Positions 10,243-23,187 are shown, counted from the stretch's first letter. The stretch is 64,000 nucleotides of DNA from Marinilabilia salmonicolor (GCF_003003035.1 NZ_PVTS01000009.1:124001-188000); one strand, 5' to 3'. Notes: a model not told the origin generated them from the sequence alone. Program-made: numbers and translations.

Positions 10243-11880
10243 ATGGATAAATCAATTAAATATATGCTGTTTTTGTTTCTGCTTTCAATGTTTTTATTGG
10301 CATGCGAGAACGACAACGACGATAAAAATGACGTGGAGAAAAACACCGGGGGAGAATTAATATTTGTTGATCCTTCGGTCTCGTTGCAGCCCATCGATGG
10401 TTTTGGAGCTTCAGATGCGTGGAGAGTCCAGTTTGTAGGTGCCAACTGGCCTTTGGAAAAACGAAATGCGATGGCCGATCTTCTTTTTAGTCAGAAGTTA
10501 AAAGAAGATGGTAGCCCTGAGGGAATTGGCCTTTCTTTGTGGCGATTCAATATTGGTGCCGGAAGTTCCGAACAGGGGCTGGCCAGTGATATTGGTAATT
10601 CCTGGCGCCGTTCGGAATGCTTTCTGAATGAGGATGGAACTTACGATTGGACGAAACAGGCAGGGCAACAATGGTTTTTGCGTGCTGCTGAAGAACGAGG
10701 GGTAGAATCGTTTTTGGGGTTTGTCAATAGTCCTCCGGTGCATTATACGAAAAATGGAAAAGCTTATTCTCCGGGCGGAACCAATATCAACCTTGAATTT
10801 GGCCGAATACCCGATTATGCAGAGCTCCTGGCTACTGTTTGCCAGCATTTTGAACAGGAGGGACTGGCATTTGACTATCTAAGTCCGGTAAATGAACCTC
10901 AATGGAACTGGGACTCTCCGGGTCAGGAGGGATCGCCCGCGACAAATGGTGACATTGCAAGCATCCTCAGGGAATTGTCTCCTAAACTTGAAGAAAAGAA
11001 TGTCCAATCCCAAATTGTTGTGCCGGAGGCTGGTGAACTACAATTCCTGTACGGTGATTTTGGAAATGCCGGACGAGAGGATCAACTACATGCATTTTTT
11101 AACTCTTCGTCATCCAATTACGTTGGAGATTTGAGTAACGTGAAAAAGGTTGCACTGGGTCATAGCTATTTTACTACCGCTGATGTCAATACCCTTGTCG
11201 ATGTTCGAAAAACATTGGGCAATGAGTTGAATAGTAATGGAGGGACTGCGGGATTTTGGCAAAGTGAGTTCTGTATTTTGGAGAATGCTCCGGATATTGG
11301 TGATGGATGGGGAAGAGACCTGGGAATGGGCACCGCTCTTTATGTGGCTAAGGTGATTCATTTTGATTTGGCCCTGGCAAATGCACAGTCCTGGAGTTGG
11401 TGGACTGCCTTATCACAGGGTGACTACAAAGACGGTCTGATATATCTGGATAATGGTATAAATGAAAATGGTGAGCCGTTGGATCCAGGGGCCGAATCAT
11501 TGAAAAATGATGGCTACTATCGTGAATCCAAACTATTATGGGCTTTGGGAAACTATTCCAGATTTATCAGGCCCGGCATGGTTCGGGTTAAATCGGGCTT
11601 TTCCATTCCAAAATCAGAAACCTTTCAGGCATCAAATGTTATGTTTTCGGCCTACAAAGATCCTGTGGAAAACAGGCTGGTTCTGGTTTTTGTAAATTAT
11701 TCGGACAGTGATAAGAAAATGACCATAGGAAGTATAGGAGAGACTTTCAATATTTCCGGCGACCAATTTGACTCCTATACTACTTCTGCCGAAAAAAGTC
11801 TGGAGAAAGGAGAGATGCCTGCCGAGAGTATCATCATCGAAAAACGATCCGTGGTGACACTGGTGGGAAAAATGGAATAA
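10243..11880 (+). CDS. GH30 endo-beta-1,6-galactanase-like lipoprotein
   Basis: A 545-residue protein with a lipoprotein signal ending LLACEND (Cys21). The run CENDNDDKND after the anchor suggests export to the cell surface. The GH30 barrel carries the acid/base LSPVNEPQWNW (Glu218) and the nucleophile FWQSEFCILE (Glu342), with SWSWWTAL and YKDGLIYLDN between barrel and the beta-sandwich side domain (about 440-545). Within GH30 these segments resemble the endo-beta-1,6-galactanase branch rather than glucuronoxylanases; this rests on remembered family patterns. It is the paralogue of the truncated gene at the left edge. As a surface endo-enzyme it would make the fragments that SusCD imports. 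Confidence 0.88.
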   Translation: MDKSIKYMLFLFLLSMFLLACENDNDDKNDVEKNTGGELIFVDPSVSLQPIDGFGASDAWRVQFVGANWPLEKRNAMADLLFSQKLKEDGSPEGIGLSLWRFNIGAGSSEQGLASDIGNSWRRSECFLNEDGTYDWTKQAGQQWFLRAAEERGVESFLGFVNSPPVHYTKNGKAYSPGGTNINLEFGRIPDYAELLATVCQHFEQEGLAFDYLSPVNEPQWNWDSPGQEGSPATNGDIASILRELSPKLEEKNVQSQIVVPEAGELQFLYGDFGNAGREDQLHAFFNSSSSNYVGDLSNVKKVALGHSYFTTADVNTLVDVRKTLGNELNSNGGTAGFWQSEFCILENAPDIGDGWGRDLGMGTALYVAKVIHFDLALANAQSWSWWTALSQGDYKDGLIYLDNGINENGEPLDPGAESLKNDGYYRESKLLWALGNYSRFIRPGMVRVKSGFSIPKSETFQASNVMFSAYKDPVENRLVLVFVNYSDSDKKMTIGSIGETFNISGDQFDSYTTSAEKSLEKGEMPAESIIIEKRSVVTLVGKME

Positions 11881-11890
11881 AATTTTTGAA

Positions 11891-15163
<3,273 letters not shown>

Positions 15164-15475
15164 CTTTTAAAACTTACCCCGATTTAAAGTAAGAACAAGA
15201 GGCTGTCCATATAGTTTTCAGAGTTGTTTTATTTGTTTTTTGGAATTTTGAAGATCACTATCCATGAGATTCATTTCTGCGTTCAGATGACAAAAGACTC
15301 GGTATGTATAACTTTTTGGACAGCCTGTTCTGATTAAATTTGTTTTCAGCGTAGTTTAAATAAACTTTTATTTGGCTGTGAAACAGCATGAAAAGAGAAT
15401 TACCAAATAATGGTGTAATACTTTTTATGAGTTTTCCAGAAGTTTCGGGAACCAGAATAAACAAATTATATAGGG
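15164..15475 (+). other. Gap of 312 bp: repeat plus leader of the GH97 gene
   Basis: The first half is filled by the MITE-like element listed separately. The second half (15326-15475) is A/T-rich and holds a short palindrome, AGTTTA-AA-TAAACT, near 15352-15366. No gene was seen. A promoter for GH97 may lie here, but the -33/-7 signals of this phylum are too weak to call one. Confidence 0.4.
15201..15325 (+). repeat. 125-bp MITE-like element, copy C
   Basis: Left end GGCTGTCC, right end ACTTTTTGGACAGCC; length identical to copies A and B although the inside has diverged strongly (only short stretches such as CAGATGACAAAAGACT recall them). It lies 150 bp before the GH97 start. Confidence 0.75.
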
Positions 15476-17434
15476 ATGAAAAACTTAATAACCTTAACAA
15501 TTGCATTGTTTACATTTTGCACTACTCAGGCTTCCAATTCTATTGCTGTAGAAAGTCCGGATGCCAACCTTGAAGTGAAAATAGAAAACAGAGAAGGTCA
15601 GATTTTTTATTCGGTCTATTTGAATAAAAAGATTTTTCTTGAAAACTCTCCGCTTGGCTTAAAAACTTCTATTGGAGATTTTTCCAGGGGTATGAGCTAT
15701 GTTTCCCATCATCAGCAAAGAATTCAGGATTCTTATGATCTGGATCGGGCAAAAGTAAGCCATGTTGATTATGAGGCAACTGAATGTTCCAGCGAATTTG
15801 TGAATTCCAATAAGGATACATTGCAGGTGATTTTTCGTGTGAGCAACAATGATGTTGCCTTCTCTTATAAGTTGATTGCCAAAGACAGAAACACCATGGT
15901 GATTATCAACGAGGAAGCGACAGGCTTTGATCTTCCTGATTATTCCACCACTTTTATTACCCATCAGGCTACACCCATGATAGGATGGGAACAGACCAAA
16001 CCCAGTTACGAAGAGGAGTATACTTATGATGAACCGATGGGGATGCCTTCGAAGTATGGGGTTGGTTATACCTTTCCGGCACTTTTTAAAGTTGGGGATG
16101 ACGGCTGGGTGTTAATTTCCGAGACAGGTGTTGACAGTCGCTATGTCGGGTCAAGATTGGGAGACGGAACGAAGGAAGGCTTTTATCCGCTTGAGTTTCC
16201 CCAGTCAGGTGAAAACAATGGAATGGATGGAACTTATGCGGCTATGGCTATGCCCGCCCGCACCCCCTGGCGGACAATCACGTTGGGGGAAACACTAAAG
16301 CCAATCGTTGAATCTACAGTTATGTTCGATGTGGTTAAACCTCTTTATGAACCGTCGATGGATTATAAAATGGGCCGTGCAACCTGGAGCTGGATTGTGT
16401 GGCAGGATCAGAGCATAAACTATGATGATCAGGTGGAGTATATTGACCTGGCAGCTGATCTTAATTTTGAATATGTGCTTATCGATAACTGGTGGGATCG
16501 CAATATTGGGCGTGAGCGAATGGAGGAGCTTGTGAAGTACGCTAATTCCAAAAATGTAGATGTTTTGCTGTGGTACAACTCCAATGGTTATTGGAACAAT
16601 GCGCCTCAAACGCCTCAGGATTGTATGAATACAGCTCCTGCCCGGAAAAAAGAGATGGAGTGGTTGCAGCGCAATGGTGTTAAAGGTCTGAAAATAGATT
16701 TTTTTGGTGGTGACAAGCAGGCAACGATGAAACTGTATGAAGATATCCTTACCGATGCCAATGAGTATGGTCTGGGTATTACTTTTCATGGATGTACACT
16801 TCCACGGGGCTGGCAACGGATGTTTCCCAATTATGTAACCTCCGAAGCGGTTCTGGCTTCAGAGAATCTGATATTTACACAAGATGCCAGCGACAAACAT
16901 GCTCATTATGCCACCATTCTGCCCTTCACCCGAAATGCTGTGGGAGCGATGGATTTTGCCCCGGTATTCTTGAATGAACGGTTGACAAGAACGCAGGAGG
17001 GGGGAAGCATTCGCCGTACCACCGATGCTTTTGAATTGGCAACTGGAGTTCTTTACTTTTCACCTATACAGCACTTTGGTCTTACCCCAAACAATTTGAA
17101 TGAACAACCGGAATATGTTCTGAATATTATCCGGGAAATGCCCAGCGTCTGGGATGAGACTGTCTTTGTGGAAGGATATCCCGGGAAATATGCAGTGCTG
17201 GCCAGAAGAAAGGGCGAAAAATGGTATGTAGCAGCCGTAAATGGAGAGAAAGATACCAAAAAATTAAATCTTCAATTGCCAATGTTGCATGGCCAAAAAG
17301 TCAAATTGATATACGATAAAGAGGATCGCTCCGCTGGAGAAAAGGTAGTGAAGCTTGATAACAAAGGAGGGGTAAAACTGACATTGTTGCCTGAAGGCGG
17401 TGCTTTAATCGTAGCTGAAAAAAGTGAAAGGTAA
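15476..17434 (+). CDS. GH97 glycosidase, retaining alpha-galactosidase type
   Basis: A 652-residue periplasmic enzyme with a signal peptide (cleavage near TTQAS). It has the GH97 layout: N-terminal beta-supersandwich (1-290), (beta/alpha)8 barrel (about 300-560) and a C-terminal beta domain. The segment GLKIDFFGGDKQ places an Asp (Asp408) where retaining alpha-galactosidases of the family have their nucleophile, and TSEAVLASEN gives the Glu457 acid/base candidate. Inverting alpha-glucosidases such as SusB lack that Asp. So it probably removes an alpha-galactose or beta-L-arabinopyranose cap. Calcium-binding glutamates cannot be assigned by eye. Its own upstream region contains a MITE-like repeat, so it may have a separate promoter. 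Confidence 0.9.
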   Translation: MKNLITLTIALFTFCTTQASNSIAVESPDANLEVKIENREGQIFYSVYLNKKIFLENSPLGLKTSIGDFSRGMSYVSHHQQRIQDSYDLDRAKVSHVDYEATECSSEFVNSNKDTLQVIFRVSNNDVAFSYKLIAKDRNTMVIINEEATGFDLPDYSTTFITHQATPMIGWEQTKPSYEEEYTYDEPMGMPSKYGVGYTFPALFKVGDDGWVLISETGVDSRYVGSRLGDGTKEGFYPLEFPQSGENNGMDGTYAAMAMPARTPWRTITLGETLKPIVESTVMFDVVKPLYEPSMDYKMGRATWSWIVWQDQSINYDDQVEYIDLAADLNFEYVLIDNWWDRNIGRERMEELVKYANSKNVDVLLWYNSNGYWNNAPQTPQDCMNTAPARKKEMEWLQRNGVKGLKIDFFGGDKQATMKLYEDILTDANEYGLGITFHGCTLPRGWQRMFPNYVTSEAVLASENLIFTQDASDKHAHYATILPFTRNAVGAMDFAPVFLNERLTRTQEGGSIRRTTDAFELATGVLYFSPIQHFGLTPNNLNEQPEYVLNIIREMPSVWDETVFVEGYPGKYAVLARRKGEKWYVAAVNGEKDTKKLNLQLPMLHGQKVKLIYDKEDRSAGEKVVKLDNKGGVKLTLLPEGGALIVAEKSER

Positions 17435-17446
17435 TTTAATCTGTAG

Positions 17447-17755
17447 GATGTCCAAAAAGTCACTGTATTTGTTTTCCTGAGCATTTTTTAGAAGATGAAA
17501 ATCATTGACAGAGAGATTTTTCACTTTGTAGCCAATGACTGGTATTCACAACAGGCTGAAAATTAAGATTGTATTTATTGGCCCCCATTCGTGGACCTGA
17601 TACCAATTGTTCAGCCTCACCCCGGGTTATTAACCCGGGGTAATTCAAATTTGCCCCCTTCAGGGACGAGCCAATTCTGTTGTTTACACATTAATCCCCA
17701 AATATTTTTGGGGTAGGCACTCAGAATGACAAAGGACTGGAAGTTTTGGACAGCC
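17447..17755 (+). repeat. Enlarged MITE-like element, copy D, with internal hairpins
   Basis: The end sequences are GATGTCCAAAAAGT and AAGTTTTGGACAGCC, as in the 125-bp family, but the unit is about 309 bp. The inside adds two strong hairpins: CCCCGGGTT-ATT-AACCCGGGG (17620-17640) and CCCCAAA-TATT-TTTGGGG (17696-17713). The right part retains CTCAGAATGAC, as in copies A and B. It fills nearly all of the 337-bp gap and ends 16 bp before the GH51 start codon, so the GH51 leader RNA is made of repeat sequence. Confidence 0.75.
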
Positions 17756-17771
17756 TTGTAAAATAGTAAAA

Positions 17772-19709
17772 ATGAAAAATATAACATTAACACTCACTTT
17801 TGTCCTGTTGGCCTTTATCGGACAGGCACAAGAGTTATTTGAAGTAAATCTGAAAAAAAAGGGCTCCGAAATCCAGCCGGAAATGTTTGGAGTTTTCTTC
17901 GAGGATATCAATTTTGGAGCAGATGGCGGTTTGTATGCCGAGTTGATCAAAAACCGCTCTTTTGAGTTTCATCATCCTTTTGTGGGGTGGACACCCTTTG
18001 GAGATGTCACTGTCAGTGAGGAAAACCCCTGCTTTGAGCGAAATCCCCACTATGTGAGACTAAAGGAGAAGGGATCAAGGAGAGGAGCAGGTCTGGAGAA
18101 CGAAGGTTTCCGGAGAATGGGTTTCCGAAAAAACAGTGGGTATAATTTTTCATTTTATGCCCGCACACCGGAAGCCGGGGAAATGAAATTCAGAATAGAA
18201 CTGGTGGGGTCGGATGAGGAAATAATCGGGAGAGGGGAAATTCTGGTGAATGGTCCTGATTGGAAGAAATATTCGGTAAGCCTGAAGGCGGAAGAGACCG
18301 ATGCAAAAGGGAAACTGCGTCTGATTCTCGAGAGTCCCGGGGTGGCAGATCTGGATCATATTTCCATGTTCCCTTCAGAGACTTGGAAGAATCGTGCCAA
18401 CGGTCTGCGCAAAGATCTTGTGGAAGCACTTTATGAGCTGAATCCCGGAGTTTTCAGATTCCCCGGAGGTTGCATTATCGAAGGAAATACTTTGGAATCC
18501 CGTTACCAGTGGAAGCATAGCGTAGGGCCTGTTGAAAACCGGCCGCTCAACGAAAATAGATGGAACTATACTTTTAAGCACCGGTTTTTTCCTGATTATT
18601 ACCAGACCTATGGACTTGGATTTTATGAGTATTTTCTCCTGAGTGAAGATCTTGGTGCCGAACCATTGCCTGTGATAAACTGTGGACTGGCATGTCAATA
18701 TGAAAGTACCGAATGTGTGGCAGTGGATGATCTGGGACCATATATTCAGGATGCTGTTGATCTGATTGAATTTGCCAACGGATCTGTTATTTCAACGTGG
18801 GGGAAAGTGCGTGCCGATATGGGACATCCCGAGCCGTTTAACCTGAAAATGATAGGTATCGGAAATGAACAATGGGGACCCCAGTACCCTGAGCGTTTGA
18901 AAAAGTTTATGGAAGTCCTTCGCGAAAAGCATCCTGAGATTAAAATTGTGGGATCCTCCGGCCCAACACCTGATGGAGAAAGGTTTGATTATTTGTGGCA
19001 ACAAATGAAAGAACTTAAGGTGGATCTGGTGGATGAACATTACTATCGCAGTCCTGAATGGTTTCTTGAGAATGCAGACCGCTACGATGATTATGACCGG
19101 AAAGGGCCAAAAGTCTTTGCGGGAGAATTTGCAGCTCATCATGCGAGTCGGGATAACAATGTTCGGTCAGCCATTGCAGAGGCGGCTTTTATGACCGGGC
19201 TGGAGCGTAATGCTGATGTTGTAGAGCTGGCCACTTATGCTCCCTTGTTTGCTCACATGGATGCCTGGCAATGGAAACCCGATATGATATGGTTTGATAA
19301 TTTATCGGTTGTACGAACGCCGAATTATTACGTTCAGCAGATGGTTGGACAGAATACGGGAACCCATGTGCTTGATATTCAACAAAATGGAAGCAGTATT
19401 GTGGGGCAGGATAGTCTTTATGCCAGTGCTGTTTTGAATGAAACCTCTTCAGCCGTAATTGTGAAAGCGGTGAATGCTTCTTCCGAAATAAAAGAGATCA
19501 CCGTGAGCCTGAAAGGCCTCAAAGGGTCAATACAAAATGCAAGAGTGGAAATCACTGAATTGCATTCAAACGATCCGGAAGCTGTAAATTCACTGGATAA
19601 TCCCAATTTAGTAGTTCCGGTTTTTTCTTTTGTGCAGACTGATGAAAATAGTTTTACTATTAATGCCCGCGGAAACTCCTTTTATGTCTGTAAACTAAAA
19701 ATAAATTAA
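17772..19709 (+). CDS. GH51 alpha-L-arabinofuranosidase
   Basis: A 645-residue exported enzyme (signal peptide ending IGQAQ). An N-terminal carbohydrate-binding-like sandwich with FGVFFEDINFGADGGLYAEL is followed by the barrel with RFPGGC, the acid/base motif IGIGNEQWG (Glu366) and the nucleophile motif FAGEFAAH (Glu452), then a C-terminal beta-sandwich. These are the canonical GH51 motifs. The enzyme releases alpha-linked L-arabinofuranose from arabinogalactan or arabinan side chains. The downstream GH43 gene starts 10 bp after its stop, so the two are co-transcribed. The length is normal for the Bacteroidota branch, which carries the extra N-terminal domain. Confidence 0.95.
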   Translation: MKNITLTLTFVLLAFIGQAQELFEVNLKKKGSEIQPEMFGVFFEDINFGADGGLYAELIKNRSFEFHHPFVGWTPFGDVTVSEENPCFERNPHYVRLKEKGSRRGAGLENEGFRRMGFRKNSGYNFSFYARTPEAGEMKFRIELVGSDEEIIGRGEILVNGPDWKKYSVSLKAEETDAKGKLRLILESPGVADLDHISMFPSETWKNRANGLRKDLVEALYELNPGVFRFPGGCIIEGNTLESRYQWKHSVGPVENRPLNENRWNYTFKHRFFPDYYQTYGLGFYEYFLLSEDLGAEPLPVINCGLACQYESTECVAVDDLGPYIQDAVDLIEFANGSVISTWGKVRADMGHPEPFNLKMIGIGNEQWGPQYPERLKKFMEVLREKHPEIKIVGSSGPTPDGERFDYLWQQMKELKVDLVDEHYYRSPEWFLENADRYDDYDRKGPKVFAGEFAAHHASRDNNVRSAIAEAAFMTGLERNADVVELATYAPLFAHMDAWQWKPDMIWFDNLSVVRTPNYYVQQMVGQNTGTHVLDIQQNGSSIVGQDSLYASAVLNETSSAVIVKAVNASSEIKEITVSLKGLKGSIQNARVEITELHSNDPEAVNSLDNPNLVVPVFSFVQTDENSFTINARGNSFYVCKLKIN

Positions 19710-19719
19710 ACCCAAAGAA

Positions 19720-21879
19720 ATGCGTATAACAAAGGTTTTTAAAAAATTGTGGCTGGCATTCATTGTTCCGCTGACGGGAATTACTATCAGTCTGGCCGGT
19801 TGCAGTAGTCAGAATAATTATGAGGCTTACCTTTTTGCCTACTTTACCGGAAACGGTCCGGGAGAAGAGTCCATTCGGTTTGCCCTGAGTCCGGATGGGT
19901 ATAATTATCGTGCACTCAATGATAATATGCCGGTGATCGATTCCAAAAAGATCAGTCGCTCGGGAGGGGTGCGTGATCCCCATTTGCTGAGGGGTGAAGA
20001 CGGGAAACACTTTTATATGGTGGCAACAGATCTTTATGTACCCGACATGGGATGGAACAATTATGCATTGATTCTGATGAAATCTGAGGATCTGATTCAT
20101 TGGGAGTCATCGGTGATCAATATCCCGGAAACCTATCCCGAAGTTTTTGGAAATGTTGATCGTGTGTGGGCACCACAAACTATCTACGATGAACAGCAAG
20201 GAAAGTACATGGTTTATTTCTCCATGAAAGAGCAAGAGAATCATCCCGATATTATCTATTATGCTTATGCAAATGATGATTTTACGGCCCTGGAGACTGA
20301 GCCTAAACAGCTGTTTTTTCATCCTGAAGGGAAGTCGTGTATTGATGGTGATATTGTTAAAAAGAATGGAAAATTCCATCTCTTTTTCAAGACCGAAGGT
20401 CATGGCAATGGTATCAAAAAAGCAGTCTCCGATAAGCTTACTGAAGGATACAGTATGCAGGATGAATACCTGCAACAAACAACGGATGCTGTTGAAGGAT
20501 CCGGTACTTTTAAGCTGATTGGGCAGGATAAGTATATCCTGATGTATGACGTTTACATGAAGGGAAAATATCAGTTTACTGAGTCCACAGATCTGGAGCA
20601 TTTCAAAGTAGTGGACGAACAGATTTCCATGGATTTTCATCCAAGGCACGGGTCGGTTTTGCCGATTACCGGAGATGAGTACCAGCTTTTGATGGACAAA
20701 TGGGGAGGAGTGGAAATGTTTGGTATTGAAAAGACTGAATCACCTTATGTGAAGTCCAATAATGTTGTATTTGATCATGAAGCAGGAGAGATATTCCTGC
20801 CCGTAAAAAGTAGCACTGATCTGAGCAACCTGGATCCTCAGTTTTCATCTGCTTTTGAAGCGAGGATTTCGCCGGAGGGCCCTCAGGATTTCTCTCAGGG
20901 GCCTGTGGTTTATGAAGTAGAAGTACCTCAGATTGGTTCTCTAAAGTACAAGGTGACAGCAGCTATTCATCGCAATCCTGTATTGGAAGGCTACTATGCC
21001 GATCCTGAAATAATTTATTCTCAGCGTGACGAAAAGTATTATTTGTATCCCACAAGTGACGGGCATCACGGTTGGTCGGGTGATTATTTCGAAGCATTTT
21101 CTTCAACCAATCTGGTGGACTGGGAAAATGAAGGAGTAATTTTGGATCTGAAAACAGATGTCCCCTGGGGCCCCCGTAATGCCTGGGCACCGACTGCTAT
21201 TGAAAGAAAAGTGGATGGGAACTACAAGTATTTCTACTATTTCACTGCAGCTCAGAAAATAGGAGTTGCGGTTAGCGACAACCCGCAAGGTCCTTTTATT
21301 GATAGCGGAAAGCCACTGGTTAACTGGAAGCCTGAAGGGGTGTCGGGAGGTCAGGAAATTGACCCTGATGTCTTTTTTGATCCCCAATCTCAGAATTATT
21401 TTTTGTTCTGGGGCAATGGTTATCTTGCCGGAGCACGATTGAAGGATGACATGGTTTCGCTTGACCGGTCAACAGTTCAGGTGATGACACCTGCCGATGA
21501 CACCTTTCGGGAAGGTGTGGAAGTATTCATTCGAAACGGGAAATATTATTTCCTGTGGTCCGAAAATGATACCCGTAGTCCGGATTATCGCGTGCGCTAT
21601 GCTATGGCCGACAGTCCCATGGGCCCATTAACCATTCCTGAGCACAATCTGGTGATCGCCCGTGATGATTCCAAAGAAATTTATGGGACAGGCCACAATT
21701 CTGTCATTCAGAAAGCCGGTTCTGATGAGTGGTTTATTGTTTATCACCGCTTCAATCGTCCCAAAGGAATAGATATGGGAGACAGTGCAGGATTTCATCG
21801 TGAAGTATGCATAGATCGTTTGGAGTTTGATGAGCAGGGGCTTATTGTACCGGTGAAACCAACACTTGAAGGAATTTGA
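19720..21879 (+). CDS. Lipoprotein with two tandem GH43 domains
   Basis: A 719-residue lipoprotein (lipobox SLAGC). Two complete five-blade propellers follow each other. Domain 1 (about 33-330) has RDPHLL (Asp86, base), IDGD (Asp209, pKa modulator) and VEGSG (Glu259, acid). Domain 2 (about 410-719) has YYADPEI (Asp428), IDPDVF (Asp548) and REGVEVF (Glu598). Both therefore look active. GH43 enzymes act on arabinofuranosides, xylosides or exo-beta-1,3-galactan; in this setting arabinose or galactose side-chain removal is likely. One protein with two catalytic modules suggests two linkages cut in sequence on the same chain. It is the last gene of the locus; a hairpin follows. Confidence 0.88.
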   Translation: MRITKVFKKLWLAFIVPLTGITISLAGCSSQNNYEAYLFAYFTGNGPGEESIRFALSPDGYNYRALNDNMPVIDSKKISRSGGVRDPHLLRGEDGKHFYMVATDLYVPDMGWNNYALILMKSEDLIHWESSVINIPETYPEVFGNVDRVWAPQTIYDEQQGKYMVYFSMKEQENHPDIIYYAYANDDFTALETEPKQLFFHPEGKSCIDGDIVKKNGKFHLFFKTEGHGNGIKKAVSDKLTEGYSMQDEYLQQTTDAVEGSGTFKLIGQDKYILMYDVYMKGKYQFTESTDLEHFKVVDEQISMDFHPRHGSVLPITGDEYQLLMDKWGGVEMFGIEKTESPYVKSNNVVFDHEAGEIFLPVKSSTDLSNLDPQFSSAFEARISPEGPQDFSQGPVVYEVEVPQIGSLKYKVTAAIHRNPVLEGYYADPEIIYSQRDEKYYLYPTSDGHHGWSGDYFEAFSSTNLVDWENEGVILDLKTDVPWGPRNAWAPTAIERKVDGNYKYFYYFTAAQKIGVAVSDNPQGPFIDSGKPLVNWKPEGVSGGQEIDPDVFFDPQSQNYFLFWGNGYLAGARLKDDMVSLDRSTVQVMTPADDTFREGVEVFIRNGKYYFLWSENDTRSPDYRVRYAMADSPMGPLTIPEHNLVIARDDSKEIYGTGHNSVIQKAGSDEWFIVYHRFNRPKGIDMGDSAGFHREVCIDRLEFDEQGLIVPVKPTLEGI

Positions 21880-21930
21880 TTGGTATTGTTTGTTAAAGAA
21901 ACCGGGGAACATGCGATTGAAAACGTATGA

Positions 21931-21960
21931 CTCCCGGTATTACAAGAAAACACCCGGGAG
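21931..21960 (+). terminator. Hairpin at the end of the PUL
   Basis: CTCCCGG (21931-21937) pairs with CCGGGAG (21954-21960), 16-nt loop. There is no T-tract, so it may be a 3'-end-stabilising structure or a factor-dependent stop rather than a classic intrinsic terminator. Confidence 0.4.
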
Positions 21961-22003
21961 GAATAAGCTAATAGTATCAAGGGCCATGAAGATAGCATTT
22001 ACT

Positions 22004-22168
22004 TAGAAACTGTTTAAATTTTGTTTTTGTAGGGTGTTTTTGAAGGATTGAGCTCTTTAGGCAAGTCAAAATTGACGAGAATAGCAGCGCTATTTAAGGA
22101 AATTTTGACGAAGTATAAGAGTTCAAGACTCGAAAACATCTCAAAGGATAAAACTTAAACAGTTTCTT
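22004..22168 (+). repeat. Second MITE-like family, about 165 bp, nearly full palindrome
   Basis: The ends TTAGAAACTGTTTAAATTTT and AAACTTAAACAGTTTCTTAA are inverted repeats. Inside, GTCAAAATT opposes AATTTTGAC, and the centre is AATAGC-AGC-GCTATT (22080-22094). No reading frame. The whole unit can fold into one long hairpin. Sequences with the AGAAACTGTTTAAA end are, from memory, frequent in Bacteroidales genomes. Confidence 0.75.
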
Positions 22169-22220
22169 AAACTAACCGGGTGTCTGCGTCTCTACAAAGA
22201 AAAAGGAATACTGCACTGGT

Positions 22221-23021
22221 TTATGAATGTGTTACAGGTTCAACAATTTTATTTACCCTGGGCTTGAGCAGGTGCAATAGTCTTTTGGTACCTCGTCTTA
22301 AGGCAGAGAAGGATAGGTGGCTCCAGATGAGCGAAAAAGTATATTGGATAGGATCTCCTTTTGTGATACGTGCATATTCTTCTGCCATGATGGTGAGCGG
22401 CAATGGTTTGTTGGTGAGTTTACTCAGGTTTTGTATCCCTTTTTGAGGGGATATGGACTTCTTTATTTTAATGCGGTTTAGATCGATGATGGAGAAATTG
22501 TACCCATTTCGGGGTGTTTCGGAAATGAGGATATTTCCGGCACTCAGGTCATTGTGCCAGATTCCTGCTGGATGAACGCTTCCGGCCATAAAACGGGCAA
22601 ATTCTTTAAATATTCTGGGGGATCGGTGATCCTGAGAGTTCAGCATTTCGCCAAGTGTGAAAGAATGGTTTTGGTAAAAGGATACATAGTAACTTTCGCG
22701 AAGTATACCCCATATGTCTCTTACCTCCACAAACCCGAGTGGTTCGGGTGTTTCGATTCCTTTGCTGAGGAGGTGCCTGGCAAGTCGGAAAGAACGAATG
22801 GCCTTAGATGGCCGAAACCAGGAATACATTAGCCGGTTGAAAAGTGTTACCTTTTTAAAGGACTTGACACAGAGTAAAATTTCTCTGTGCTTGAAGATTT
22901 TGATTTCATTCCTGGCCGATTTGATGGTTACTCCTTTGTGATGGAAAAAGTTGGGGAGATTATCGAAAAAGGGGCGCAAGCTTTCTGAAACTGTTTCTAC
23001 TTTTATTTTTGCCTTTCCCAT
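22221..23021 (-). CDS. WaaP/Kdo-kinase-like lipopolysaccharide kinase family protein
   Basis: A 266-residue protein with a protein-kinase-like fold. The motifs are a lysine-rich N-lobe (LLCVKSF), the catalytic loop IWHNDLSAGNILI (His156, Asp158) and the metal-binding segment SIIDLNRIK (Asp180). The HND/DLNR pattern is that of the lipopolysaccharide-kinase family (WaaP/InaA), which phosphorylates sugars of the LPS core; Bacteroidota copies are mostly uncharacterised. It is monocistronic or loosely linked to the VOC gene, 201 bp upstream, with a hairpin between. No membrane segment, so it is likely cytoplasmic. The target sugar cannot be told. Confidence 0.75.
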   Translation of the reverse strand: MGKAKIKVETVSESLRPFFDNLPNFFHHKGVTIKSARNEIKIFKHREILLCVKSFKKVTLFNRLMYSWFRPSKAIRSFRLARHLLSKGIETPEPLGFVEVRDIWGILRESYYVSFYQNHSFTLGEMLNSQDHRSPRIFKEFARFMAGSVHPAGIWHNDLSAGNILISETPRNGYNFSIIDLNRIKIKKSISPQKGIQNLSKLTNKPLPLTIMAEEYARITKGDPIQYTFSLIWSHLSFSALRRGTKRLLHLLKPRVNKIVEPVTHS

Positions 23022-23145
23022 ATTTGGATTTTTGCATTTTCAGGTAAAATTACTTAAGAATCCCGGGGCTTTTATCAGCCAGTAGATGAAGAGGGAAAAA
23101 AGCCGGTTGAGGGGTTGAAAAGGGAGCATGAACAGATCAGCAAAA

Positions 23146-23187
23146 CGGCAGGGAGTGAAGCGAAACCCTGCTTCATATTCCCTGCCG
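23146..23187 (-). terminator. Strong hairpin downstream of the VOC gene
   Basis: CGGCAGGGA (23146-23154) pairs with TCCCTGCCG (23179-23187), and inside it TGAAGC pairs with GCTTCA. On the minus strand it is followed by TTTTG, so it can end the VOC transcript before the kinase gene. Confidence 0.6.

Larger units (their letters stand above)
21880..22220 (+). other. Gap of 341 bp between the PUL and the convergent kinase gene
   Basis: Contains a terminator-like hairpin (21931-21960) and a complete MITE-like palindrome (22004-22168), both listed separately. No gene was seen. Confidence 0.6.
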
